NCBI GenBank assembly: GCA_014529385.2
Contig: CM043942.1
Coordinates: 50,904,774-50,968,773 of the forward strand
DNA: 64,000 bases
Reading direction: 5' to 3'
DNA from: Adiantum capillus-veneris
Taxonomy: Eukaryota > Streptophyta > Polypodiopsida > Polypodiales > Pteridaceae
Below the pieces are notes generated by a model that was not told the origin of the DNA, made no database searches, and saw nothing but the letters and a program-made list of their open reading frames with translations. A program made the position numbers and the translations under genes. The stretch's first letter is position 1. The number at the start of each line of letters is the position of its first letter. Below, piece by piece: positions 49,601-61,023 of the stretch.

Positions 49601-51396
49601 AAGAAGGGCATGCCATAGCATATGAGAGCCGAAGGCTCAATAGTGATGAACGAGTCTTGGGCATTTATGAGAAAGATCTTTTAGCTGTTCTACATGCCCT
49701 AGACACATGGAAGCACTACCTATTGGGGACTCCATTTATCCTACGAACTGACCACCAAAGTCTCAAGTATTTCATGACGCAAACCAAGCTTTCCGACAAA
49801 CAAATGAGGTGGGCAAATTTTCTTTCGCAATTTAATTTCCATATTGCTCACATAGCTGGTAAGCACAATCAAGTTGCCGATGCACTTTCACGACGACCAA
49901 AAGTTAATGCGGTGTCTATAGCTACTCACAATGATGTATCCTCTATGATAGATGAGTATGCTACTGACCCTGACTTTAGAGACATAATGTCAGCCCTTGC
50001 TTTGGGGAAGAAAGAGGAACCATTCACCTTGCAGGATGGTTATCTTCTCCACGGCAATAGGCTATGTGTTACCCATTCCCTTCGTGAGAACGTTATGTAT
50101 GAATCACATGCTCCTCCATATGCAGGGCATAGAGGTATTCAACCTACTCTCCGAGGAGTAGAGACGTATTTCTATTGGCCTACCATGAAAGTGGACATAC
50201 AAGAGTATGTTTCAAAATGTGTAGTATGCCAAAAGACCAAGTATGATAGAGGGAAGCAACCTGGATTACTCCAGCCATTGCCTATTCCAAATTCACCATG
50301 GGAGAGTATATCCATGGATTTCATCTTTGGATTACCCAAGTCTATCCATGGGAATACAGGAATATGGACAATAGTCGACAGGTTTAGCAAGCAAGCACAT
50401 TTTATTCCTGTCAAAAAGACTATTAAGGCACGTCAAATGGCAACTCTCTTCATATCTCAGATTTTCAAGCACCATGGATTACCCACATCCATCGTGTCAG
50501 ATAGAGATCCTAGAATGACCAGTAATTTATGGAAAGGTCTCTTTGAAAATCTAGGAACAAGATTGAATTTCTCTTCGGCCTATCACCCACAAACAGATGG
50601 CCAAAGTGAGATAGCCAATCTTACGATACTCGATCTACTCAAGACTTATGTTACCAAAGTAGATCAACGCTCACAATGGGAAAAGTATTTACCTCTAGTA
50701 GAGTATGCCTACAATAATACTGTCCATACTTCTATGGGGAAAGCACCTTTCGAGATCATAGAGGGAAGACCTAAAAGTCCCTTGCTACTCAAAGTACATA
50801 GGAAGATCTTCGCCGCCAATGAGTATAGCCGTGACCTACAAGAATCTTTTCAAAAGATTAGGGAGGCTATAGCCATCTCTCAACAAAGGCAAAAAGCTGT
50901 TGCTGATAAGCACAGAAGAGTCTTAATGTTCAAAGAAAATGATTGGGTCTTACTCAAGTTTCCTAAGGCTCGATTAAGGCAAACGATGGGCAAAAATCTT
51001 ACGGGCCATCAAAAGTATTATGCTAAACTAGCAAAAAGATACTATGGTCCTTTCCAAATCTTGAAGCCCATCAATGAGACGGCTTATCAACTCAAGTTGC
51101 CCAACCATTGGCTTATACACAATGCCTTTCATGTAAGCCTACTTAAGCCCTACAAAGGAGAGCCACCAACTGAACCAATTATTGAAGACCCTCCCGAAGT
51201 TGAAGACCAAGAAGAGGTGCTACAACCCGAAGCTGTCCTTCGGCATGAAGACAAGGTACTACGACATGGTAAGATAATCCGACGGTATCTTGTTAAGTTC
51301 AAAAATTATCCTTTTGAAGATGCTAGATGGATGCAAGGAGTACAACTTAAGGATAGTATGAACCTTGTCAATGCTTACAATGCTACATTAGAGTAA
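46603..51396 (+). CDS. Ty3/gypsy gag-pol polyprotein with C-terminal chromodomain-like region
   Basis: One uninterrupted frame of about 1597 codons from the ATG at 46603 (MADNNQESRMNIDSFDF). In order by rough residue: an Arg/Ser-rich N-terminus (to ~190), gag core (~215-345), zinc knuckle CFKCGEQGHGYRSC (~433-446), aspartic protease around LFDPGSTLNF (~488-575), reverse transcriptase (~720-890, VQKKDGTYRMCVDYRALN and an FFDD active site), RNase H (~980-1095), integrase zinc region and core (~1165-1390, with IVSDRDPRMTS and AYHPQTDGQSE) and a chromodomain-like tail (~1540-1585, RRYLVKFKNYPFEDARW). Such chromodomains steer integration to modified histones. The single gag-pol frame is normal for plant chromoviruses. 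It is treated as a fossil that looks whole. Confidence 0.95.
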   Translation: MADNNQESRMNIDSFDFAHEGANDDAPMFVNYLVTRLQQAMGNPVLQAEVTQQLRADGISLPLPEERDLRRPLEETPKRRLSPIREEESKEKESNDSLSSSEDVAPRRRRSRRSPTPPKRKRATHSPSPHHSERQERKQRKKRARKRSPSSPSSSPSSSFDESYGYSPREYKRGGHRKSFPAWRRSQKLKKFKEGGKSISFLTYDGTFGATDKVLAFIQQFDAAFGDEGFTESSKLRHVAMHFQKSARQWWASLRGNGEAPKTWKTLRVSIMKQFLPSDTKDKVLTEWRSLKLLSHESINKYVDKFWYLHLKATVFQKIDFAEQRQQFCAGLPEEMAEYINSQRPSTITEVIHHTMVASRINFHQGARRNVKPMENKDKNDAKGKSNAQNNSQGTSNNNNNNNNNRSKEKGVYKGKNKLSPEELEAFRKDHKCFKCGEQGHGYRSCPKKNTRNETPRASTIEAPKEDAHCKGSSLSYAWGKVREHDAFILFDPGSTLNFISIELATKLGIQAFEMGDIVTADAAFKGQQASVTPLIGKLRLHVQSYVDKEDFFISPLQHQDVILAAPWFDHMAANMKFPERRIYFTYRVKNMYIDASERDRTIPLVNPLSFDKSMKSSVSAYMIFYVKESLKANNVSSTENDRNQEELDLSTFLKGFQDVFIDDIPMDLPPKRGDDDHRIELLPGSSPPNKPPYRVSQAQQEEIMRQVQELVDKGMLRPSSSPFCSPVLLVQKKDGTYRMCVDYRALNHITIKNRFPVPRVEDLFDKLQGSTYFSRIDLKSGYHQIRIVDEDILKTAFRTTFGLYEYLVMPFGLTNAPTTFNRLMEKIFRPYRKFTGVFFDDIIIYSKSLEEHKKHLQVIFQALRENKLFLNQKKSEFFLQEIQYLGHIISHDGIRKDPSKLEVIKSWPNPRNLHELRRFIGMCAYYRRFIEKFSQVAGPLHDLTKKNIKFVWTAKEQNAFEKLKEKLTSQPVLVLSDLSKPFEVQCDACGDCLGAVLLQEGHAIAYESRRLNSDERVLGIYEKDLLAVLHALDTWKHYLLGTPFILRTDHQSLKYFMTQTKLSDKQMRWANFLSQFNFHIAHIAGKHNQVADALSRRPKVNAVSIATHNDVSSMIDEYATDPDFRDIMSALALGKKEEPFTLQDGYLLHGNRLCVTHSLRENVMYESHAPPYAGHRGIQPTLRGVETYFYWPTMKVDIQEYVSKCVVCQKTKYDRGKQPGLLQPLPIPNSPWESISMDFIFGLPKSIHGNTGIWTIVDRFSKQAHFIPVKKTIKARQMATLFISQIFKHHGLPTSIVSDRDPRMTSNLWKGLFENLGTRLNFSSAYHPQTDGQSEIANLTILDLLKTYVTKVDQRSQWEKYLPLVEYAYNNTVHTSMGKAPFEIIEGRPKSPLLLKVHRKIFAANEYSRDLQESFQKIREAIAISQQRQKAVADKHRRVLMFKENDWVLLKFPKARLRQTMGKNLTGHQKYYAKLAKRYYGPFQILKPINETAYQLKLPNHWLIHNAFHVSLLKPYKGEPPTEPIIEDPPEVEDQEEVLQPEAVLRHEDKVLRHGKIIRRYLVKFKNYPFEDARWMQGVQLKDSMNLVNAYNATLE

Positions 51397-52779
51397 GCAA
51401 ATATACAAATTTCTTTTAAATGACTCATGTTTTTGTCTTATAAGACTAGTCCTCTTTTTAATTGTGCACAAATTTAACTAGTATGCATGCTTAGAATCAT
51501 GTTTGTGATGATGACGTTGATCCGAGCCTATCACAAATTTTTGTTTATCATATTTTATTGGTTTTCCTTGCTTCTAGAGTTTTACAATAAAAGAAAGAGT
51601 GAGAACAACCTCTTGGAAATTTTTTTTTTAAAAATGATTTGATAGGAATTTTTTCTTGACTAGTTCACCGGAGGTGAAAGGTAGAGGGAGAACCTAGTGG
51701 TAAAGGGAAGGGAAAATATGTAAATGTGAAAAGAAAAGATATGATGTGGTTGTGGAGCCATGCATCCATGATTCAAGGGTCATGAGTGGCTCGTATCATC
51801 ATGGCTTTGGAGCCATATGATGATTCAAACAAATGGGACCCAAGTGGAAGACTTGGTAAAGGAAGGAACCAGACACATGATTTTGCTGAATTTTTAAAAA
51901 ATACTTCCACTCCGATCCAAGAAAAGTTGTCTTCATCAAAGTTGTAGCTGATGAGCTGGAAATTCTGGCCATATTTGTTTTATAATTTTTGCATCTACGG
52001 TCTAGGAGATATGGCCAAAATGGCGGACGCCAGTTTTTTCAACTTTGGTGGAGACCACCCCCTCTACCTTTACACACACACACACCCTTCCTTTTCCACA
52101 TTGAGACTTCCTCTCCTTCCTCCTCTCTCTCAAGCTCAAAAACCCATCAAAATTCCTCTTCTAATCACCTCTCAAGTCATGCTTAATCTTGATGTAATTC
52201 ATAAGTTCTCATTCAACCCCTTTCTATTATTACTAGATATGTATTGATTTTATGTAGATTCTTTACATTTTAAAATAAGGAAGCTCTTGGACTCAAGCTA
52301 TGGAGGAAGGAGTGAAGACAACACAAGTGATGATGGAGCTAATTGGTCAACAAATCACTTGGAAGGAGCTTCTTCATTGGTTGAATGTCCCTAATCAAGC
52401 TTCATTTGTACAAATTACACTTGGATCTTAACCTCACTCCTAATCACTCTCTTTCCTATATAAAGAGGCCTTCCCCTTTGTAATTTCAAGCCTCCCTCAG
52501 CCCCATTGAGTCTTTATATCACTCACCATGAGCCCATAAGCTCATTCATTCACTCTATTCTTGCACATTCTAAAGTGAAAATTGTTTCATGCTAGTAACC
52601 TCTCCTCCTCTTACTTAGGTTAATTAAGAGAAATCTTTTATATGTGTGTGAGAGTGCTTGATGTGATCTTGGCTAATCCTTGAGTGGTTGTTTGGTAATC
52701 TACATGACTATTTGTGTTGGGAGTGTTTGAAGTCATCCATTCCTTGTACACACACTAAGGTTAATGCTTCATTCATAGT

Positions 52780-52843
<64 letters not shown>

Positions 52844-53188
52844 TGTAGCGGTCCTAGCCCACCCTTCCAAGACTAGGTGGTGCCCTTATCTCATTTCCCT
52901 TGTGGCGCAATGGAGTTTGTTTTGGTGTAGAGGCCGCCATTCCAAATTTCCTTCGTCAACGTCTCTCAAACACCAAGTAGAATTTGTCACTCTACTTTGG
53001 GAGAATGAAATGGACTAAAGAGCAGACATGCTTGCTGCAGCTATGTCTCCCAAGCACCAAATGGATTAGTCATCCATCTTGGAAAGATGTCGTAGGGTAA
53101 AAAAGGGATCCTCTACCCGCTAAGTACGATTGACTAATGACTAAGGCTTTATCTCTTCTACCTCATAGTCGAAGACGACTATGATTTC
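51397..53188 (+). other. 3' untranslated part of the chromovirus
   Basis: No gene is found in these 1.8 kb. They include CACACACACAC-rich words near 52073 and a pure (CT)n tract at 52782-52840. Confidence 0.7.
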
Positions 53189-53201
53189 AAGAGAGAGGTA
53201 A
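53189..53201 (+). other. polypurine tract of the chromovirus
   Basis: AAGAGAGAGGTAA lies directly before the 3' LTR start TGTCATAAAA. It primes plus-strand synthesis in LTR elements. Confidence 0.75.
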
Positions 53202-56200
53202 TGTCATAAAATCTAATATCTAACCAACCCAAATTATTTTCTCATATTAAATTGATCACTTAATGTGGAAGAATAAACGGGAACAAGTGTTAAGATATAG
53301 ATATGTGCTTATAGATCTATCTCAACACGGGGCCAATAGTAAAGGGGCCCAAATGGGAGATAGTCTATCAAGAGCAAGGCTAACCAATGGAGCATAAGAC
53401 CTTAGGGTTAGCTTCATTAAAGACCACCAATAATGTAAGGTCTCTGACCCCAACCAAAAAGAGCACCCTTGTACCACGAAATGAATACAAGGGAATAAGT
53501 TACTATTTTTAGCAGTTTTCCAGATTCTGTAAGTGCCATGATGTTTAGAATCTTATAAAGCTTCAAAATGTGAATTAAAATAATTTTTGTGAAAAATTTC
53601 CAAAAATAGCAAGTTTTTGGTCACTTGAACCGTCCAGTCTCGACCGTCTCGAAAATCTGCACCCGTACCCCGAATTTGAAAAAAATGCATTTTCGGACCC
53701 CGGGGGCTGCTAAATATGGCAGGTACTCGGGCCAGTACGCCTTAGTTAGAGCTTTGTATGGCAATTTACGGCATCAAAATCCGATTCGTATGACCCGTTT
53801 TAGCCTAGAACCAAATTTCCTAAAAATTGTCCGGGGAGGCACCGAGGGCCCGGGACTGTGTGGGAACAGGTCCCAGGCCACTCCAGATCAGCTTTAGCAG
53901 CTAGGGGGCACCCTCTTGCTTTGTGGGAGTCTTGGGAAAGCTGCCAAGCCTGCAACTCAGTCTCAGAACCAGTTAACCAAGCCAATCTGACAATTGGTGG
54001 GCAGAGAACTGGACTTGCCATGCTTAACTGGAGAAGCTCCCAGATGCATTTAGCAACCCAGATCAATTTTCAGCCTGTAGGAGCCTATTTAAAGACCTGC
54101 ATACACACACAGACACACTTATGATCACACACACACACAGTGCATACACACACACCCACACACATTGGGGAGGTGCTGCCAAATCACACACCTATTGAAG
54201 AAGAAGCTAGGAGGGAGGTGCTGCCGAATTTTCATCTCAAGAAGCTCGATTAGATCAGAAAATCGAGAAGATTACGAGCTCTTAATCACGGTAATAACAG
54301 TTTAATTAATGCCATCTGTGAATCTTTTTCTCTACCATCTAAATCCCTTGTCTATTATGCTCATTCCTAGTCAAAAATCTCTATGACTACTCTCTAAATT
54401 CTCCTTATTCGTACTCTATTATGTAATCATCATTCCATAGCTGAATTATCAGCCATTCTTCACTCTCAATTAATGATTAGAGCATAATTATCAGAATCTT
54501 CTCTCTCTAGATAGCATAGTAATTAATCGGTAAGCTAGTATTTGTGCAGATTGAAGAGAATCACTATTGTAATCACTCATTAACATTGTAGCTTAATTGA
54601 ATTCATTTCTCTTATGCATTAAGATGTAATTAAGGAGAAATTAATCCGTCAATAAAGTCTCTAAGAATTTGTTTTTCCTCACACATATGCATAGGGTAAA
54701 TTTGCACCATCTAAATGCTAGGAAATAGTTTAATCATACTTAATCCAATTCTCTGGTAATTCTAATAGTGAAATCTTAATTATTTTTGATCATGTAAGCC
54801 GAATAATTATCTTAGAGCCGGTTCCCATAGGATTATGTGCCATCCTTAATGATTGCTTTATGAAAGAAATCTAGACTCTCAAATAGGAGGGATTAATTGA
54901 TGTCACTAATCTACCCATTGGACTGTTATGATGCTTGTGAACCTTAGCTCTTTCTCCAAGCTAATCATTAAAGTAGTGAGAAATGGCCCCGGTTAAGAGA
55001 ACTCGCTTCGGTGGAGCCCACGACCGCAAGGCGGGAACAAGCAATGTCAACGAAAAAGGAAAGGCTCCCATGGACGAGCAAACACCGGCCATCTCACGGG
55101 CTATTGACGAGGAAATGGAAGAGGTAGGTCCCAATTTCTATTCAAGTTGTTTAATTAACATTGCATACGATTAGTTAGGAATGAACATATCCCCGAACAT
55201 GTTGGAGAAATACGACAGAAACCTCGGCATCGAATGCATAGTACATTTAAGTATAAAGTAGGAAAGAAATGATTGATGGGTATGCTGTTTGCAAGAGGAA
55301 AGAATGTTTGCTAGGGAAAATTTAGCTCGACATGTTCATTTTATTTCCAATGTTGAATCAGTCCTGACCCCCCCTAGTGATCACAGGGGGCAGAGTTCCT
55401 GGTTAAGGGCTCTTGAATCCACGACTGCTGGTTAAGCGGTGGATACCCACGACTACTGGTTAAGCGGTGGGAACCCACGTCTGCTGGTTAAGCGGTGGGA
55501 ATGTCCATGTCGTGCTTTCTATGCGGTGGACATACCTAGTTGTATGGGTAGCTAGGCGACAACGGGAGGAGTAAACTCTCGCTGGAGGGGGGATGTTGTA
55601 CCTCCAGAACATTGGAATTTTTATGAATAAGTTTGAGTATAATTTTTACTAGAATTCTGTCTTGGTGTTGTTTGCAATACTGGTTGAAGGGCTGTTTTAA
55701 CGAACCATGTGATTCGGAATTAAACAAGGAATCTTTATGTTGAACAACCTTTGTGGTAGTAATTAGGTCACACAAGGAAGTGTGAGTGTGGGGGTGGAAA
55801 GTGGGGGCTTGGCTCGGGTTGCCAAAGCCTACGAGATGGGTGGTCCTGATTGGTCGGGAACTCTCTGTCCCCATAGTGCTTACTCGATATTAGTAATGCT
55901 CATTGCCCCTAGAGCGGGGAATTCTCGAGAGTACGTGCCTCTGAAACATGGGGAAAAAGGCACTCGGGGTTTCTCTCCTCTTGGAAGGTGGGTCTTAGGA
56001 TCGCTAGATAGTTAAGTACGCTTCCCCTGCGAGGTGGAGCTAGATCTCGTTGCTAGTAGGCTCGAACTCGACTCACTTTGTGATGAGAGATCGTCCGCTA
56101 GTTGAACCCTGAACCATTTTGTTTGCTTCTTCTATAGATCTAGTGGCCACCAGGTTTACCATCAGATCCGTTGTTTGATACGACGGGGTGGGGACCTCAC

Positions 56201-57453
56201 AAATAATGTGTGTAAAAGTCCTTTGACCATAGGTAAGCTAGGGCTGAGTTTGAGGTGGGAACCCGGCCCAAACTCGAGGTGCTTGTCGTGCTTGTCCTAC
56301 TTCAAGTGCTTAGTCATGCTTGATGACTAAGGGGCTTGCTCATCCAAAGTCAAAAAGATCCCTACAAGGAGGGGGGGCGAGCCTACAAGGGGGGGGATGA
56401 GAGAGAACACAAACACAAACACACACACAAGGGAAGCCCCAGCTTGAAGAGGCAGCAAGAACACTTGTCAAGTTCCTCCTCATGTTGCCCTCATGGTGTG
56501 CCTGAAACCTATTGGTTGGCCACCCAAGGGGTCCAATGATAATAAAGGATATTTAATTAATTGATTTTGCATTTATCAAGTCCTCTCTCTCAAAGGGGAA
56601 AGGGGGACACTTGTCCCAAGGCTATCCCTGTTGCTTGTAATGGCTCTTGCTTGTGATTGGCTAGGCCTGGAGGGATCCAATGAGCTTCAAGCATGAGCTA
56701 CAAGGGGGGGTCGACCCAAGAAAGCTAGGGGGGTGCTTAGGGGGTATACTCACCCACACACACTCACAAACACTCTCATTGTGTACTATGCAAAGTGCAA
56801 GAGCTCCCTCTCTTTCTCCAAGCAAGTAGAGGTTGAGAGCCTACACCAACACTCTTGGCTATGGAGTGCAAATCCATCCAAGAGCCATGCTTCAATGCTT
56901 GAGCTTGCCATCTATTTCTTCTTCATTACTATGCTATTATGTATGCTAGCACAAGAGTTATGATAAGTGAGGAACTAGCTCTTTCTCGTATGAAATGTTT
57001 CTTCTTCCTCTTCCCTACCCTCATTCCCTGCTAACTCTCTCCACCTTCGAAGGTGTTTGAGGTCTTGGGATTGAGGCTTGGTATAGTTAAAGCTTTCTTC
57101 AAGTTTAGGTTATTCTATGATGGTGATGCATGAAGCTTTCCATCTTCATTGCTTCACCTAGGTCACAAGGAACACAAAGAATGTATTGTAACAAGTCTCT
57201 CTTTATGGGAGAAATCATAATACAAATGCCTATTGGAGGGGGGACCGGCTCCACATAAATCCGGTCCTCAACTATTGTCATGTTCTCTAAATTCTCTCTC
57301 TTGCAAAAGTATTGTCTATGCCAAGTTAACTAATTGCTATGATTATGTTGCTATCTTCAATTATGTCAACCCACTATGCTCACAAAATCATTTCTTGAAA
57401 GTACTCTCATTAAATTCCGCTACTCTCAAATTGAATAGGAAAATTCCATTACA
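53202..57453 (+). repeat. 3' LTR of the chromovirus, interrupted by a solo LTR
   Basis: Bases 53202-53433 and 56207-57453 align to the 5' LTR. The stretch between them is a later insertion flanked by AATAA. The GAGGTGCTTG minisatellite seen in the 5' LTR is reduced to about one unit here. Confidence 0.92.
53434..56201 (+). mobile_element. 2.77-kb solo LTR (TG...CA) with AATAA target duplication
   Basis: The block starts TGTAAGGTCTCTGACC and ends GGGGACCTCACA. It is bounded by AATAA at 53429-53433 and 56202-56206, while the undisturbed 5' LTR has one AATAA at that point. It has no gag or pol genes. A TATTTAAA box lies at 54086-54093. A small frame (54983-55174) starts MAPVKRTRFGGAHDRKAGTS. 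A 28-bp tandem repeat (three units with CTGGTTAAGCGGTGG) lies at about 55419-55503. The window's first 434 bases are from the same family. It is presumed left by recombination between two LTRs of a large element, and its orientation is inferred from the TATA box. Confidence 0.85.
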
Positions 57454-57535
57454 TGCTAGTGACGCATTACAAGATACATGCATTGAATCAGCTCGTTTGG
57501 TAGAGACTATTTTTTTTTTTAAAAAATATTGCTTT

Positions 57536-60068
57536 ATGAATAGGAAGCCAAAAATGTCTATGAAACCTTCTAAGAGATCCAGTCAAGCATCCCTATCATC
57601 TGTCCAACTTGTTTCAACCATAGATTGTTTCTCTATGAGGTGTTGTCAATATGCCAATAGAGATAAGGTCATGGCTATGCACAATGAATTTTGGGGACAA
57701 AGTTTGCAAAATAGAACCAACTATGTGTATGATACAATGTTGACTGCTTGGCGTGAGAACAAGGCAACTGCAAAGACTTGCTATGTATTTTCTTTTAATG
57801 GAAATGAGGTCTGTAGTAGCTCTTGGTACGAAATTCATGGCATTCCAAAAACTTCATTTTATCGTTATCGTGAACAGTTTGAAAATGGGGTTCGGCGCTC
57901 AGTGCATGGTAATGATGGTGTCATAAGAAAAGGAAGAGACCATATAGAAATGGGAAGGGCATTGATTCACTCTTTTGTAGATGATAACTCAGAGAAAATG
58001 CCACATAAGAGTAGAACTATGGAAGATGGTACTAGAGAAACCTTGCTTGCAATACCAAACATGTACAAGCAAATAGACATCTTACATGATGTCAATAAAA
58101 CACTCGAGAGTATGTGTCTCAAGCCAATGTCTAGCACTACATTCAATAGGGTTTGCAATACAGAGTTTGCTAATGTGACCTTGTCAAAAACAAGCGAGTT
58201 CTCAAAATGTGTTGTGTGTAGCCTGATAAAGTCTCAACTAGAGTCAACAAAGGATGATGAGCTGATTTCACGTTTGAAGGATGAACGTAAAATTCACATG
58301 ATGCAACAACAAAGCTGTAGAAATGTGTACTACACCTAGCGTAAGTTCTCGCAAATGCAAAAGGATAAGTACTTATGCATTATACATGATAAAATGGACC
58401 AAAAAAAGACAGCAATACCTAGATTGCGAGTGAACTCAAAAGACTATGCGAATGCATATCAGTTGCAAGTATCATTAACATGTATGATAACACATGGGCA
58501 TGGGCATGGGATGTATGGTCATTTCTCGTTGAATGGTCTATGGCCTTCAGATCCAAATGCTACAATTGGTTTCCTTGCATTATGCTTACAGAATTTGGAA
58601 AGAACAAAAAACCATGGGCTAGGAGATTTATGTCATGATGGTATGCCACGCAGCAATGTAACATTGTTCAATGCATTGAATTCAAGGACAGCTTTAGACC
58701 ACCAAAACAGAATGATGAAAGAGCGTGAGAGGAATGCATCAGCAGCAGTAACACCACCGTTGGCTATTGAAGGATGTAATGGAGAGATTTCTAACTTGCA
58801 ATCAGCCTCATCTCAATGTGTTGTGGATACCATGTCCACTCCCGTGTTTCAAAAATTGCTTGAGAATCTTCTGCTACAGCTAGATAATTGTGCAGGAGAG
58901 AATAAATCGAATTTATTTGATATTATCTTTCTTATCCTTGCTAGTAGCAAAAGGTGTTTTCAAAACCGTGCATTTGGGATTCTTAATGGTGGGTCATACA
59001 CATGAGTACATAGATGCAATGTTTAGTAGGTTCTCAGAGAGATTACGAATAGGAATGACCTACACTTTTCCACATTTGATGGAACGTTTTCAAAAATGTG
59101 AAAGTTCAGCTCCAGCACCATTTTTGATGACGCAAGTTCCTGACTTTAAATCCTTTGTTAAAGGGTACATGTGTGATGGACAAGATGCTCTTGTTGGACA
59201 CTCTAAGCCACTTCAATTTCGTTTCTTTATGCAAGGTGAAATCCTAGTAATGCAGTACAAAATTCACCCCAAATCACCTGATTGGATGCTAAGGGAGTCA
59301 GGAATTGAGTTGTGGAAAAAAGATGATCAAGGGAAACCAAAATTGCCAGTAGGTTTTCCAAATGTGGTTCCTATAGCAGACTATGTGAGGGATAGTCCGC
59401 TTGTTATTCAAGGGATTAAGAAATATCTTGAATTTTGGAAAAGATGGACTCTACTAAAGGGAAAGGAGCACGATTCTACAAAATACATGGAGCCACTTAT
59501 TATTTATTGGCAAAAAATAATTAGTGAGCTTGAACAACCAACCAATAAACAACTTGGTGAATACACATCATTTTGGCCAAAGACTACAGGGAGTCATAGA
59601 ATGCAACAGATAGAGGAAGACACAGATGAGTTTCAAGGATATGAATAATTGAATGATCACTATGTTGGTCCTCAAAGTGCAAGGCCACAGGAATCTTTTA
59701 GGCCTCAAATTGATGTAAGGAAAGGGGATTTTGTTCTTGTGAGACCTGCAGATCCAGAATATCCGATATGGCTAGGAGTTGCAGAGTCAGATGTTGATGT
59801 AGACAGCTCATCTCCTAACTACAAGAAAGTTTTCATTCAATATTGGGCACCAAAACATTGGAAAAAAAATCCCACAATCCAAGAACAATATGAGGATTGT
59901 TGGAAAAAGAATTGGTGCTGCAATCTTGCTGACCCAAAGCGTTGGGAGTGTGTTGATTCAATTGTGTGTTCATGGACTCCAAAGGGTGGAAGACTTGCAA
60001 AAGCAATTAAAATCCCATCCAATGTTGTGGAGAAAGCACAAGCTAGCTTAATAGGAGAAATTGACTAG
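57536..60068 (+). pseudogene. DUF7869-like, DDE-type transposase-like protein, broken
   Basis: The first ATG in the frame is at 57536, just right of the LTR. Conserved blocks in order: a Cys-containing N-terminal part (CFSMRCCQYANRD), WYEIHGIPKTSFYRYREQF, SKTSEFSKCVVCSLIKSQLE (a probable metal-binding pair), IIHDKMDQKKTAIPRL, MITHGHGHGMYGHF, LLLQLDNCAGENK, GFLMVGHTHEYIDAMFSRFS and a C-terminal reader-like domain (DFVLVRPADPEYPIWLGVAE). I associate the central blocks with DUF7869. D in HDKMDQ, D in QLDN and E in GHTHE are placed like a DDE triad on an RNase H fold (inference). Breaks: a TAG at 58337 where Trp is expected, a frame change at about 58905-58925 and a TAA at 59646. Total length about 840 codons. 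Confidence 0.65.
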
Positions 60069-60306
60069 CATTTCATTTTCATATATTGTTTTTCTTGCTA
60101 TCCGTGTCTATGTATGTTTTATAAAGTATCAATTAACACCAACATGAAAAAAAAAAAGGTGTTTCTCAACACCACCATTTTCTTGAGAATCTATCTCTTT
60201 GTCTAATGTAACACAAATCCTCAAGACAAGTCCCAAAATAATTGAAATTTTCCCAAATCAAATGGGAAATAGGAATCCTTAGGCATTGAAATCAGTCCCA
60301 AAGATG
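60069..60306. other. 3' non-coding part of the inverted-repeat transposon
   Basis: It contains a poly-A run near 60150, a small GGTGTTTCTCAACACC hairpin (about 60158) and two TCCCAAA(A/G)AT words that mirror the terminal repeats. No gene is present. Confidence 0.6.
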
Positions 60307-60337
60307 TGGAATTTTCCCATTTTATCTAAAAGAGTGT
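60307..60337 (-). repeat. right terminal inverted repeat
   Basis: This is the reverse-complement partner of 43717-43747. It ends AGAGTGT and is followed by TATATAT and then (CT)n. Confidence 0.7.
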
Positions 60338-60353
60338 TATATATATCGCTCTT

Positions 60354-60422
<69 letters not shown>
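60338..60422. repeat. (TA)n then (TC)n microsatellite
   Basis: TATATAT is followed by CGCTCTTTATT and a (TC)n tract of about 64 bases. It is the right continuation of the island at 43129-43716. Confidence 0.95.
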
Positions 60423-60424
<2 letters not shown>

Positions 60425-60880
60425 CACAACAGCGCTCGTCGCTTTACACCAGATGCATACTGATCGAACGAGCGACTGAGCTAGGGAGATCCAGATGCCC
60501 ACGACTGCGGAGGACTACACAGCATCAACAGAGGCTGCATCAGAGGATCCAGGTCACTTTGGCTCGACATGCACAACGCCCGGTCAAACTACTGACCATG
60601 GAGGAGATTGATGAGATCCGCCAGCGACTGATGCTAGATCTCCTATAATCTACCTATCCCAGCTACTTGTTTTAACTGCTTAGTCCACACCCAGTAGTTT
60701 AGGATTCCATAATATTTTATTTTGTCATTTGGTCATCTTGTTACGCTGACTTTGTATCAAATCCACCATATTGTAACTTTCTGGTCGCATAGGTCACTTT
60801 GGCCTTTTGAAGACGTTAATATAAAATTTCATTTCATTTCTCTCTTTAATTTCTCTTTCTTAATTTTAATTTCCTACGCA
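60423..60880 (+). other. short coding-like tail of unknown origin and gene-free DNA
   Basis: A frame ending at 60648 reads RPVKLLTMEEIDEIRQRLMLDLL, which looks like a real helical protein C-terminus. It has no recognisable family, and upstream it runs into the CT tract. It may be the last exon of a CACTA-borne or older gene. The following 230 bases hold nothing identifiable. Confidence 0.25.
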
Positions 60881-60882
60881 TA

Positions 60883-60975
<93 letters not shown>

Positions 60976-61023
60976 TTCCTACACACACACACACACACAC
61001 GATGTAGATAGAGAGAGAGAGGG

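Larger units (their letters stand above)
44552..57453 (+). mobile_element. young chromodomain Ty3/gypsy retrotransposon (chromovirus-like); coding part looks whole
   Basis: Its parts in order are a 5' LTR (44552-46188), primer site (46190-46201), gag-pol ORF (46603-51396), 3' untranslated part, polypurine tract (53189-53201) and a 3' LTR (53202-57453) that itself holds a 2.77-kb solo LTR. LTRs run TG...CA. By eye they differ by about 3% over the first 230 bases, plus indels, so insertion was recent compared with the outer gypsy element. No matching 5-bp flank duplication is visible (AGTAC left, TGCTA right). The element lies within the inverted-repeat transposon. Confidence 0.92.

Noticed and set aside
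53625-54124. Overlapping ORFs of 88-90 codons on both strands within the solo LTR
   Set aside because: They lie in the U3-like part around the TATA box, have no motif and are mutually overlapping.
44547-57458. 5-bp target duplication of the chromovirus
   Set aside because: AGTAC (left) and TGCTA (right) do not match, and the left edge was altered by a 57-bp duplication.
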